Assembly (NCBI GenBank): GCA_039621445.1
Contig: CP154956.1
Location: 43,548,437-43,612,436, forward strand
Length of the DNA: 64,000 nucleotides
Direction of reading: 5' to 3'
Origin: Euglena gracilis
Taxonomy: Eukaryota; Euglenida; Euglenophyceae; Euglenales
The notes beneath the pieces were generated by a model. The model searched no databases. It was not told where the DNA came from and was given only the letters and a program-made list of their open reading frames with translations. This document shows, in pieces, positions 30,115 through 40,688 of this stretch. Within the stretch, counting starts at the first letter, position 1; the number at the start of each line of letters is the position of its first letter. The position numbers were made by a program, and so were the translations under genes.

Positions 30115-30375
30115 GGTGCCTACCCCACTGGGGGGGGGTGCTAGGGGCAGGCACCCCATAGCACCCGATCCGACCCCCCCCCCCCCCCGGGGGGGGGCAG
30201 GGTTTTGGGGGGTGCCTGCCCCTAGCAGGCACCCCCCTCCGACCCCGGCGCCGAAGGCGCCGGGGGCCCGGAAAAGGCCATTTTCAATGAAATTTTTCCG
30301 GGTCCGGCCCCTATCCCCCCCCCCCCCCGGGGGAGTGTGCCTGCTAGGGGCAGGCACCCTATAGCACCCACCCCC
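30115..30375. repeat. GGTGCCTGCCCCTAGC repeat cluster
   Basis: Opposing copies of GGTGCTAGGGGCAGGCACC-type words at about 30148, 30205 and 30330, separated by C/G runs and a GGCGCCGAAGGCGCC stem at about 30247-30262. A related single unit with GTGCCTGCC and GGCGCC lies at 48975-49110 in the tuberin-like gene. Confidence 0.65.
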
Positions 30376-33140
30376 CTCCCCCCCCAGTTGGTAAGCACAA
30401 GCATGTGCAGGAATGCGGAGAAGGTGTCAACCCAAACTCAAAATTGACAATTTTCGGGTTTTCACACAGGATAGCTGACTGCCCATTTAAACCAAAGTCC
30501 GAATTTTCTTTAAAAAACTCATGAGGGTCCAGGGCAAAAAATGTGTTTCCCATGCTTCGACAACACAAGGATCAAAAAATTCGGAATGGTTCAAGAAATA
30601 ATGGCAAGAATCGCAGAAAAATGGCTCTTTTGCGTGATTTAAACACAACCAAACATATATATTGAAAAAATGTGTTTGGTTATTGCCTCATTGACATTTG
30701 TGCATTGGTGGCAGAGATGAGGGATTTTGGGAGAGATGAAGGGATTTATCAAAACACACAGAGCCAACCTTGGCTGAAGCGCATATATGCCCGGCAAGCA
30801 ACACCCCCTCCTTCTGAGAGCAAGTGACCATTTCAGCTGAGAGTTTTGCTTGGGATGCAAGGAAGCAAGTTGCCGCCGTCCTGCGGACAGAAGAGCTGCA
30901 GTTGCACACCAGGTTGTCTCTTGTTGCATCGTGCCATTGAAGCAGGGTTTTTTTGCCTTGGACCCCCCGGGGGGGGGGTAGGGTGTGAGGGTCCAGCCGG
31001 ACCCCGGGGGGTACCTTTTTTGGCTGGTGAGTGCCTGGCGCCGAAGGTGCCGGATTTTTTTTTTTTTGACTAGCGCCGAAAGACGCCGACTTTTTCTTGC
31101 ATTTTCTTTGTCGTGCCTCTCGAACCCCCCCCCCCCAAAAGTAGGTCCCCCCCCAGGAGTGGGTGGGTGGGGGACTCCCCCCCGAATTAAAAAATTCGGG
31201 GGGGAGTCATTGAAGGTAATGCCAAGCCAAGGCTGGACACAGGGGGTCGGGAGAACCGCAAATTTTTCCGGCAAGCTCCAATTTTTGACGGCATTTTTTG
31301 CACACAGTTCAGGTGGTTGATTTTCAAACGGTGATGTCAATTTCTTTGACAGGGGATTGTTCTTTTGCTCCATATTCCAGTCTACTCCTTTTGAGCCTGA
31401 TGGGTTGTGTCTCAGGAATTTTTTTTAAAAAGGCCAAGAAATGCGGAGGAAATGGTGAACACAATTCCTCAGCCCCAACCTGGGTGGACTTGACGAGGTT
31501 ACCCTGGCAGGACAAGAAGGGGGCTGGGTGACCAAAAATTGAAACCAAGGGTCGGCTTTACTGGTGTACATGAAGACCTGCGACAGTTACCGAATTTAGA
31601 GTCGGCTGAAGGGGTGTTCAAAGGGGGTACTCCGTTCCAGTATTCTCCGCCGTAATTTGACAACATTGTTTCCCCATGGCAGGATCAGAGAGCTCACTCA
31701 CGCTCTTCCACAAGCAGTTACCTCTGCTCCTGCCGCCACCTTCATCGTGCGCATAGTTGTCACCTTTCTGGGGGCTGACAAACTGCTGGATGGCAGACTC
31801 AGGTTTCGACGTTGGTATGGCCATAGTCGATTCTGGTGGTAGGTTTGTATCCTCCTGTCCGATCTAGGAGAGAGTTTTAAAAGGTGTAGGTGGGTGAGTG
31901 GGCTGGGCTTGCTGAATCTGAGAGGGTCGAGAGCTGAACCCCCTCCCCCAGTTTGTTCAACCCCTCCAAGTTTAAACAAATCCCAAATTTAAGCAACCTT
32001 TCGGCCCAAACCGACTGACACCCAAATTTAAGCACCCCCCCCCCCCAGGATCAGTGAAAATTCCACATTCAAACAATCCTGGATATTGAGGTAAAGCAGA
32101 AGGGACAATGAAGGGGAATATGAGAGCGAAGTAAGCTTAAACAAACAATAGCTTAATTATAAAGAATATAATCACACCGATTGAGTCTGTACAGTTTATG
32201 GGACATTGCTGTGTTGTTTCATGCATTTTTAGTATTTTGAAAAAAGCACCTCCTCTTTCTTTGAAGAGAGACATTCTTTGTTCACCATTTGTCAAAATCA
32301 AACTCTTTTTTTTTGTAGAGGTTTCCAGGACAGGCTTCTGCTTCATGGTTTGCAGTACCCCCCCCCCCGGCAGGGGCTTGACTGCAGCTGCCTACCCCCC
32401 TTGTCAAAGACACAGCATGTTTTTGACACCTCCCCGTGTTAACGCCCCTTTTCTGGAACACAATGTGGTTTTTTTTTTGCTTTGATGTACAATGCTTTTT
32501 GAAAGGCTTCTGATTGACACCCCCTCTTCTGTGTCAACGGTATTTTCCTGGAGCACTGGCGGTTCTTGGACCGGGGGGGGGTAGTGAAATTTGGCCAGTG
32601 GGTCTGCTGAGAAGGGCTGGCTGGTGGAAAAGATTTTCCCAGTGACGGCGCAAAGCGCCGGATTTAACCTTCTTGAACCCCAAAACCTGCCCAAATTACC
32701 TGTTTCTTTGCCATTTTTGGGAACAAAGTTCTGGAACAGAGTTAGCCAACAAAAACTCGTTCAATAAACCCATTTTTAATACTTCGGTGTGCGTAGCACC
32801 GGAGGGTTCTTTTTTTTTTCCACTTAAGAGGAGTCCCACCCCCCCTCCTTGCAGGTTTCTAAAATGGCAAAAGTTTTCTTCCGGCGCTGTGCGCTGGAAA
32901 ATGAACAAAACATGCCCTTTTCCCCTCTTTTGAGCACTGCCCATTTTTTGATGTTTTGGTGTTTACTACATAAATGATGTTCAAAGAATTTCAAAAAATG
33001 AGCATTTTTAGCTTTATTTTCAAAGAAAAATCAGGTATTTTTGATTTTTGATTTTGATTTGAATTTTGGCCTGGCATCTGGCCCTTTTCCTGTCCACAAA
33101 ACCGAAATTTTCCTGGCTCCTTCAGTTTCAAGGTTGGAGG
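30376..33140. other. Non-coding repeat interval
   Basis: No gene supported. Features seen: a hairpin GACTCCCCCCCGAATT/AATTCGGGGGGGAGTC at 31173-31208, GGCGCCGAAGGTGCC at about 31038, GGCGCAAAGCGCC at about 32647, poly-C runs at 32038-32046 and 32358-32367. Confidence 0.45.
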
Positions 33141-33146
33141 GGGGGG

Positions 33147-33610
33147 CAGGGTTCGATATAAGGAGGGTGTACGGGGTTTACGTGGGGGGGTGCCCTCCCC
33201 CCTCCTGGACCGGAGAGGGGGGTCCAGGACCCCCCACCTGCCAACAGGGGTCCAGACCGACCCTGGGGGTCACCCGGGACCCCCCAGGGTCGGTCTGGAC
33301 CCCCCAAAAAGTCAAAATTTTCCTTCCGGCGCTTTGTGCCGAAGATTTTTCACAATTTTGACATTTTTTTTTGCCCAAAAAGTGCCCAAAATGGCACTTT
33401 TGACCGTTTTGGGGGGTCAAAAATTTTCGCCTCAGCATTTCGCGCTGGGCTGAAAATCGGTCACCCCGACCGCGCCATTGTTTAGGTGGGGAGGGGTGTC
33501 CCTCCCCCCCCCCCCAGACCAGTCTGGACCCCCCCACCTGCCCTTTTTTCGAAGCCCGGGGGTCCCACCCCTGCCCTCTGTGTTGGAAGGGGGTGTCTGA
33601 CCCCCCCTCA
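33147..33610. repeat. Interspersed repeat family, copy A
   Basis: Begins GGTTCGATATAAGGAG and GTACGGGGTTTACGTGG, then C-rich blocks with CTGGACCGGAG, CCTGCCAACAGG and GACCGACC, a TTCCGGCGCTTTGTGCC stem, then AATCGGTCACCCCGACCGCG, GTTTAGGTG and CGAAGCCCGGG. The same ordered blocks occur at 60731-61110. Confidence 0.8.
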
Positions 33611-34660
33611 AAGCTTCCCATCTATCCCTGGCCCCGGTCCTTACTCCCCCATTTCCTGCATGACAATTTGCCAGTGCCAGGTGGTGTTCTGGAGGTCACA
33701 GGTCCACCACTTTGCTTGCTCTTTGAAGCTCTGCGGCATGTTATGTTATGTTATGGGTTTTTGAAGTTGTTTGCGAAATGGAATTTCATATGCAACAAAT
33801 AAACAAGGTTGAAATGGGCTGTTAGACAACTCTGCCACTGGTTGTTGATGAGGGGGTGCAGAACACAAGAGGACCGCCACAAGTTTCTGGTTGAGCTCAG
33901 TGGCAAGTTGTCCACACCACCGCTCATGTTTAAAACCCTGTGGCACCCACATAGTAATAAAATCAATATCGGTGTGCAGAAATGTGCTTGTGGTCGGTGT
34001 TCTCAAATGCGCACACCAACCATTTTAAAGCCAACCAAGAGCCTCCCAAGTCTGCATGTTTGGAACTGGAAAATGAATGTGATGAAATTTTGGTATCCCC
34101 TCTTTTGTATTCATGTGATTATGGGCCCCATCCCGACGAACATTGCTGGACTCTTTGGGTGGCTCGTGTGAGCAGTTGTGCAAATGAACCATTGAAATAA
34201 GTTGCACACACCTGCCAAATATTTGTTTTTAATTAACACCCTTAACAACGGGACCTTTTGAGACAAGAGAACAATGAAAACAACAAGAGGAGAGCAGCGT
34301 GTGGAGGTGTTGCCCGTGGAGGTTTTGGGGATATGAGTCGGTCAACAAAGCATGCCAACGTATTGCATTATATTGCCCCCCTGAACACCAAGATTTTCAA
34401 GTCAGCTGACACATCCATTTGCATCCATTTGCCTCGGTTCCGAATTTTTTTTGCATTTGGATCAGGTGTTTTGCACATTTGCCCTTTGAAACTTCAATCG
34501 GCGTGGATCTTTTTCTATTGTCCAGTGTTAGGCTTTTTTTTCATTGAGCAAAAATAAAATGACGGAGTGCAAACTTTTTCGGAACAAGTGCAATATTTTT
34601 TGGGGTGCAAATTGCAAAAAATTTTGAGATTTTTGAACAAATTTTTTTGTTGTTCCGAAA
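33611..34660. other. No recognisable gene
   Basis: Two overlapping plus-strand frames (33809-34171, 33982-34200) show no recognisable domain. Upstream exons of the RING gene may hide here but cannot be supported. Confidence 0.4.
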
Positions 34661-34669
34661 TGATTGCAG

Positions 34670-35037
34670 CGCTGAGGCGCCAAGTTTCCAAATTCGCCGG
34701 CGAAACCTGCGCGGGACCCAGGTTCAAACGAGCAGCGCTGCCTGCCCCGTGGACTGCGACTTCGACTGCCACCTCTGCACCGAGCGAATCGCCCAAGGTG
34801 GGTGCCATGCCGCGCAGCCTGGCGCCTTGACCCGTTCCTTCCCTTGCCTTGCCAGGGTGCCCTATTGCCGTCCTGCGGCCCTGCAACCACATCATTCACG
34901 AGCGCTGTTGGATGCTGTGGGCGTTGCAGGCCCTGGCGTGCCCGGTGTGCGGGCAAGCTGATGCTGTGGACCAGACATGGTTGCAAGACCTCTTGAAGGG
35001 GGTTCAGGGGCATCCCTACCGATCGCTGACTGATTAG
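34670..35037 (+). CDS. RING-finger protein, two 3' exons
   Basis: Exon 34670-34797 and exon 34856-35037 flank a 58-bp GT-AG intron (GTGGGTG...TTGCCAG). Spliced, they give CDFDCHLCTERIAQ followed by CPIAVLRPCNHIIHERCW and ACPVCGQ, that is C-x2-C...C-x-H-x3-H-x2-C...C-x2-C, a RING-type zinc finger typical of E3 ubiquitin ligases. The RING sits close to the C-terminus; TAG at 35035-35037 ends the protein. The intron falls inside the finger, which supports a real, expressed gene rather than a processed copy. Upstream exons are not identified. Substrate and pathway are unknown. Confidence 0.75.
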
Positions 35038-35039
35038 TA

Positions 35040-36020
35040 ATGGTTTCCAATCAATCAAACAATCAAGGGGGTTTTTATGATGAGTCTTTCAAGCCAAATC
35101 TGTTGTTACTGGTGCTTCGTGTCACAATTAATTTGCTTTCTATTGGCAATTTCAAATGGGCAATGAAAAAAATGCAAAAAAGGTAAGCCTGAAAATTTTT
35201 GCAATACAAAAAAATGCAAAGCTGAGAATTGTTCTGGATTTTGCACAAAAAAATGCAAGTTGTGCAACTTGCATTCCATCCATTCATCCTGTCCCCAGCA
35301 ACTGACCAAACTGGAGATGTTACCATGGTCAAGTTCCACGTTTTTCTGTATTATTGTTGTGTGGTGGTGCACTTTTTCAAAACTCACACCAGATTAGGAG
35401 GCACAGAACAAGACCCGCTGAGACATATGCTTTCCAAGCAATATCCAAGATGTATGGAGTGCATTGCAACTGTTGGAGTGATGTCGTTTGAAAGCTGATA
35501 TTTTGATTGCTGACAAGTTATGTTCTGTCTGGAATCCACAGGGAATTTTGCATTATTTTGCAGCCAAAAGATCTATCCATTTCTATCTATCTATTTTTGG
35601 GACAATTATTGCTCATTGTGAAAATCCTTATGCTTGGACCCTCCCTCCCTCAGAGGTTTTTTTCCGGACCTGGGGGGTTCGGACCAGTCTATTGCTTAAG
35701 GGCTTCCAGTACCCCCCTGGGGGGTCTGGACTGCAGCTAGTCCAAATTTGGCTGGCGGAAATCCTAGTGGACCCCCCCGGGGGGGTTTGTGAGCAGGGCC
35801 AGCCGGTGGAAATTTTTTTCTAGTGACCCCCAAAACTAGCCATTTTTGCCACTTTGGTATTTTTTTTTGAAACAAAATCAGCCAAAAAGGCATTAAAAAC
35901 CTCGTTTCCACTTCGGCGCACAGCGACAGAGGAAATTTTTTTTCTGGTCAGGGGACCGCCAGACCCCCCGAGTCTAGCTATTTTTTGGCTTTTTTATTTT
36001 GTTTTATTTTTTTTGGCTAT

Positions 36021-36055
<35 letters not shown>

Positions 36056-37400
36056 TTTCAGCTATTATAGCATTTTTTCCAGTGTCTAGCAAAATGGCAG
36101 TGGACCCCCCCACCGGGTATTTAAGCAATAGCCTGGTCCGGATCATGCCGTTGCTTGGGGTGTGTCCGACTCCACCCCCTGGGTGACTGACTGTTTTTGT
36201 TTTTCTTTGGAGTGATTAAGTTGTTTTTGGCTCCAGAACCCCCCTGGGGTCGGCCAGGATTGGCCGAAAGTGACCACCCGGCGCCGAAGGCGCTGGAAAT
36301 TGTTTTTTTGTTTTTATTTTTGACCAAACACTTTGATTTCTGGGCATTTTTGGCCAAGTGGCCAAAGTGACCCCCTGGGGGGGGGGTCGGAAGTGGGGGA
36401 CTGGTTTTTGAATATTGACTGACTGGTTGTTTGGATAGTGACCCCTTCCCGGGGTGTCGGTAAGCAATGGTATGATCCGGACCCACCAACCCTGGACCCA
36501 CCGGGGGGGGGGGGGGGACCCACTCCAGTGGAGTACCCAGTCGGCCCCACCCCCAACCCCCACAGGGGGGGGGGCTCGGCGGAGCAGGCGGAGCAACAAA
36601 AGAGCACTGGTGCAAGGGGTACCTGGCCGCTCAGAACACAGCAAACTGGGCCGGAAGCGAAGTTGGCGCCGGCCATAAACAGACAAGAAGCCTGAGGTCA
36701 ACTAAGGGGTGGGGCTTGGCCCGGACCCTCCCCTGCGTTACCAACCTTAATAAGAATTTCTGACAAGGGTTTTTGGTCGAAGTTTTGAAGCCATATTTTC
36801 CTTATATTTGCCAGGAAAAATCATGGACTTTCCACAACGGCCATCATTTAGCATTCATCCTTCTGGGGACAACACGCCAATCAAACACGGATAAACATGT
36901 CAATAACAAACATAAACTCAAAAAAAATAGAAAGCAGAAGTTTTTATTCATCATTTCCTGAGCTAGCTGGGGGGAAGCAAAAGAGGGGGGAAATGACGGA
37001 CGCATTTGTCACAATCAGAGGCCCATCCATCTTTGTCGTTCAGAGGGGAACCGGCATACCTGTTGAAATGAAATAAAATTTGGGCAGATTTTGGAAATAT
37101 TTTCTTGCAACGTTGATGGATGGAGTGCACATAATTCTGGGGCTTTGTGGTTCAACAATAATTCAAAATGAAATTGCTGAGAAACCCCCAGAGATGCAGA
37201 AATGCAATCTCAGATGTTGCAAAAACAACAGTCACAACATCGACCAGGCCTGTCAACATTTACCACAATTTTCTCCCATCCCAAAGGGCCAAAATTTCAT
37301 CCTTGGTGTCAAAATTGCGATTTTGGTAAATTTCAAGATAATTTTTGCTCCGTCAACGGCTTTTACTGCATCAAGGCGTGGCATTTTCATGCCTGCCTGA
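35040..37400. other. Non-coding repeat interval
   Basis: No gene supported. Contains repeat phrases shared with 32350-32660 (CAGTACCCCCC, GGCTGGCGGAAAT/GGCTGGTGGAAAA), a (TTTA)n tract at 36018-36058, a GGCGCCGAAGGCGC stem at about 36281, and paired TAAGCAATGG/TTAAGCAATAG...GATCCGG phrases at 36121-36160 and 36462-36480 in inverted G/C-run context. Confidence 0.45.
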
Positions 37401-37405
37401 CGTAG

Positions 37406-37634
37406 GAATGGCCCTGGGTCCGCTTGCCAAACTGGCCTCGCCAGCCTCCAAGTGGCCTGCACCCCCTTCTATTGGCACTTCCTGCCCTGCGTCCGGACGG
37501 CCCAGTGGCGCACACTGATGCGGGTGTACTGGCTCACGGCCGTCTGCCAGAGGTCGGCGTGCTCCGCACTGGGTGTGTCCGCCGTGCCCTGCCTCAGTTG
37601 CCCGGCTTATCACATGCATGTGTTCACCAAGTGA
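37406..37634 (+). CDS. Probable exon of unidentified membrane protein
   Basis: A GC-rich coding-like block follows a TAG acceptor. In one frame it reads ACTPFYWHFLPCVRTAQWR, then MRVYWLTAVCQRSACSALG, aromatic and Cys-rich, ending at a stop at 37634. The 3' boundary is unclear. The next GC-rich block at 38135 may be another exon of the same gene, but no donor/acceptor pair with matching phase was found. No family recognised. Confidence 0.35.
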
Positions 37635-37885
37635 AATTTGTGTTCAACGTGCCCACCAAGGAATATTTTTTCCGTCATTCTCATTTTGGGGTTTTAGTTC
37701 TGAATTATTCCTCCAGGGGATGGACAGCATAGTTGGGTGAGTCCCCAGAGGGTGGGGGAGGTTGTCTGTGTTTGCACCTATTTGTGCCAATAGATCACTC
37801 TGCTCAATATGTATTTGAGGGGCGTCTGTTCCATTTATTGGGTGCTCCAATACCAAAACCACAATTTTTGTGTTCACCGAGATGA

Positions 37886-37929
37886 GTGTGAGTGAGTGAG
37901 TGAGTGTGTGTGTGTGTGTGTGTGTTCAC

Positions 37930-37967
<38 letters not shown>

Positions 37968-37971
37968 CGTT
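37886..37971. repeat. (GT)n microsatellite, two tracts
   Basis: Alternating GT with a GTGTTCACCAA interruption. Confidence 0.9.
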
Positions 37972-38134
37972 TGTGAACACACAAAACGAACGTCTTTTCC
38001 CCCTCCTTCGTTTCAAAAACTACTCCATGTCGGGCAGCCCTCCCTGGTCGCTGACCATAAGTGAGTGGTTTTCCGACATAATTGAGGGGAGGTTGGAATG
38101 ACCCAAGCGCATCTGGCTCGCGGTCCCTCGGCAG

Positions 38135-38400
38135 GGCTGTCCTACGCCCTGTCGCTGGCCCTCCTGGCCTGGCGGTGCTCCGCCCCGGCCCTCGGGTGGC
38201 TGCTCGGGGCCCTGTACGTCGGGGCTGCGGTGCTCAACGCCGGCTGCCTCGAGCTGCTGCTCTCCGGCGGGTGCCGGCGGGCGGAGCCGGCCCTGCACGC
38301 GACGATGCGCGACCTGCGGGAACAGGTCCGGCGGGCCGAGGGTTCCCAGGGCCCGCCTGCACTGCCAGACGAAGGGTCTGCCATCATCAAGGAAGATTGA
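38135..38400 (+). CDS. Last exon of unidentified membrane protein
   Basis: After a CAG acceptor (38132-38134) the frame runs LSYALSLALLAWRCSAPALG, then WLLGALYVGAAVLNAGCLEL, two hydrophobic helices, then an Arg/Glu-rich amphipathic tail (HATMRDLREQVRRAEG) and a TGA at 38398-38400. High GC and codon regularity against an AT-rich surround support coding. Family and function are unknown. Confidence 0.5.
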
Positions 38401-40497
38401 GCCGTGGGCTGTGCTCCCTGCATTTTGCATTGGGACGGCTGCGTTGCATGTGCGCCAGAATTTGTCCAGGGCTGAGGAGAAGCAGAAACGTGTTCATTGG
38501 GAAGAAAGAAAGGTTATCGTGCTGATCTCCAAAGTCCCCAAAATGCACCATGGGCCCTAATATCACCCAGAACAGTGTCCAGGGGAGGGGTTGTCAATTT
38601 TTCCCCACACCCTGTGTGTTAGTTGGGTTCCAATGCACCCTGGCACATCAAATTGAAGAGTCCGCCTTATGTGCACTCCATCCATCAACTTTGCAAAGGA
38701 AATGTGTCCAGAATCTACCCAAATTTTGGGTCAAGAGGTTTGTTGGTTCCCCTCTGAACGACAGAGATGGGACGAATACGTCCGTATTCCCCCCTTTTTT
38801 TGCTCCCCCCCCCCAGCTACCTCCCCCCCCCCATGCCCAATGAACACCCTTGCCCAATGAACAGGGGGTGTTCAGACCGTCTAGATTGTCACCATATACC
38901 CTATCTACACAGAAACCGTACCCAAAGCCCAATGAACACCCCCCGTTCGGACCGTCTAGATTGTCACCTTAGTGTTCATTGGGCTTGGGGGGGGGGGAGG
39001 TAGCTCAGCTGGAAATGATGAATAGAAACTTCTGTTTTTTTGTGTTTATGCTCGCCCTTCACATGGTTATGTTGTCCCCAGAATGATGAATGACAAATGA
39101 TGACCATTGTGGAAAGTCCATGATTTCTCTTGGCAAATATAAGGCAAACATAACCACCCTGCCCCTAACCAGCTTTGAAAAAACACCCGAGTAAAATGGG
39201 CATTATTTGAAACAATTATTGCTCAAGTGTGAGAATCGCCTATGTTGGACCCCAGAGGTTACTTTCAGGATGCCGGGGTGTATTCCGAACCCACCCACCC
39301 ACCAACCCCCGGACAGGGGGGGGGGCGCGGGGGGGGGTGGACCCCTTTGGGTAAGGGTCAATTGGGGTCCAAAACTATATTTTTCTCAATCTTCAGCGCT
39401 TTCGCACGTCTAGAAAAAAAAGAAAATCACCCGCCTCTGGTGGGGTATACCAAAAATGAACTCGGCCCGATCCCCAGCCCCCGCGGGGGGGGGGGGGGGG
39501 GCTCCGCCCGGTCCCCCCCCCCCCCGAGTCACCAACCTTAAAAAAAAACAACTGATGAAATGGATTAGAAAATAAAACCAGAAAAAAATTTTTCTGAAAA
39601 GATCCTTTCTTTGCCAAAGTAGTGGGTCTGCTTTGACCCCCTCCCCCCCGGGGGGGTTGGGCTGTGTGTGTGTACTGTCCGAAGGAGGTTTCCCCCTAGT
39701 TTTGGTCTCTTTTCGGTGGCGAAGCAAAATTTTGACCCCAAAAATCAACCCCCAAGAAGTGGGTCGGTCCCCTTACCCCCTTCCCACTCTACCTCCGGAC
39801 CTGGACTTTCCTGGGGGGGGCAAAACCCCTGGGCGGATGGGGAAACCTCCCCCGGTCTTAAAAACCCCCCGAATTTTTAATGCATGAAAAATCGGTTTAA
39901 AAGAAAAATCATGGCTATCTTTTGCATTTCCCCAAACAATCCCAAGGGGAGGGTCTTCATTTTTGGGGAGGTCTGGTTTTTGATGTTTTGTTGAAAATTG
40001 CAAGGCCTAGGTTTTTTGGGGGGTCTTTCTTTTCGTTGAGGGGGAGGGGCTTTGAAGCTTGCAAACACCTTTTTCTTCCCATGCAGTAAATCGTCATAAA
40101 TAACAAAAAAACCCTCTTTGCTCTCGGTGCCTGCCCCCTGTGACACAGGCCAAGTTTTGTTTTGTTTAAAGAAATGCAAAAAATTTATTTGCAAAGGGTT
40201 GATTGTACCTTCAATTTTGTGAAAAGAACAATATTTGTCAATGTTTCATCATCATTTTTTAGTACACAGGATTTCATTCCCCTCTTGCCTCTGTCTCCAT
40301 GTATTTACAATGAGTCTTTCAAGCCGAAAGGTACCATACACCCACAAAGTACCAGCAGTGGATATCAAAGATGACCCCGGTGTGCAATCTCCCCCATTGC
40401 AGACCTATTTTTAAATTGGTTTGAAACAGGGATGAATGATTGCATTTTTGGCATTTCCGTCATTTTTTTTAATAATCATTTGCAACAATGTGTAGAG
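38401..40497. other. Intergenic interval with one MITE
   Basis: Between the stop of the membrane protein exon and the proposed tuberin-like start. Contains the MITE at 38820-39000 and G/C-run repeats at 39290-39800. No promoter motif can be assigned. Confidence 0.45.
38820..39000. mobile_element. MITE with poly-C ends, AATGAACAC family
   Basis: Inverted ends CCTCCCCCCCCCC.A.GCCC and AATGAACAC, flanked by TA (38818-38819, 39001-39002). The complementarity extends into AGCTA/TAGCT. Two internal direct copies of TTCGGACCGTCTAGATTG and TTCAGACCGTCTAGATTG lie inside. Confidence 0.75.
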
Positions 40498-40688
40498 ATG
40501 GCTTTCTTGGCTCGGCTGTTTCAGTGCCACAAAATTTATCAGAGGTGTCATCTTTCGTCATCCCAGGCCTTTGAAGAAGAGATCAATGGGATACTCCGCT
40601 CCATCGGCACTCATGCCAACCCATTGCCTGATCGGATTGCCGCTGTCACCGAGTTTGTATACAAGGCGAGAGAGTTCAGGGTTTCCTT
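40498..40688 (+). CDS. TSC2: Tuberin-like exon 1 (proposed start)
   Basis: ATG 40498 opens MAFLARLFQCHKIYQRC, continuing without a stop into AFEEEINGILRSIG and DRIAAVTEFVYKAREF. The earlier in-frame ATG at 40432 is less likely. If CAG at 40564-40566 is used instead, the exon starts at 40567 and the true start is upstream. Donor GTGGTG, phase 2. Confidence 0.55.

Noticed and set aside
39001-39012. TAGCTCAGCTGG, a perfect tRNA A-box-like word
   Set aside because: It is created by the edge of the MITE at 38820-39000. No B box, anticodon stem or acceptor stem follows.
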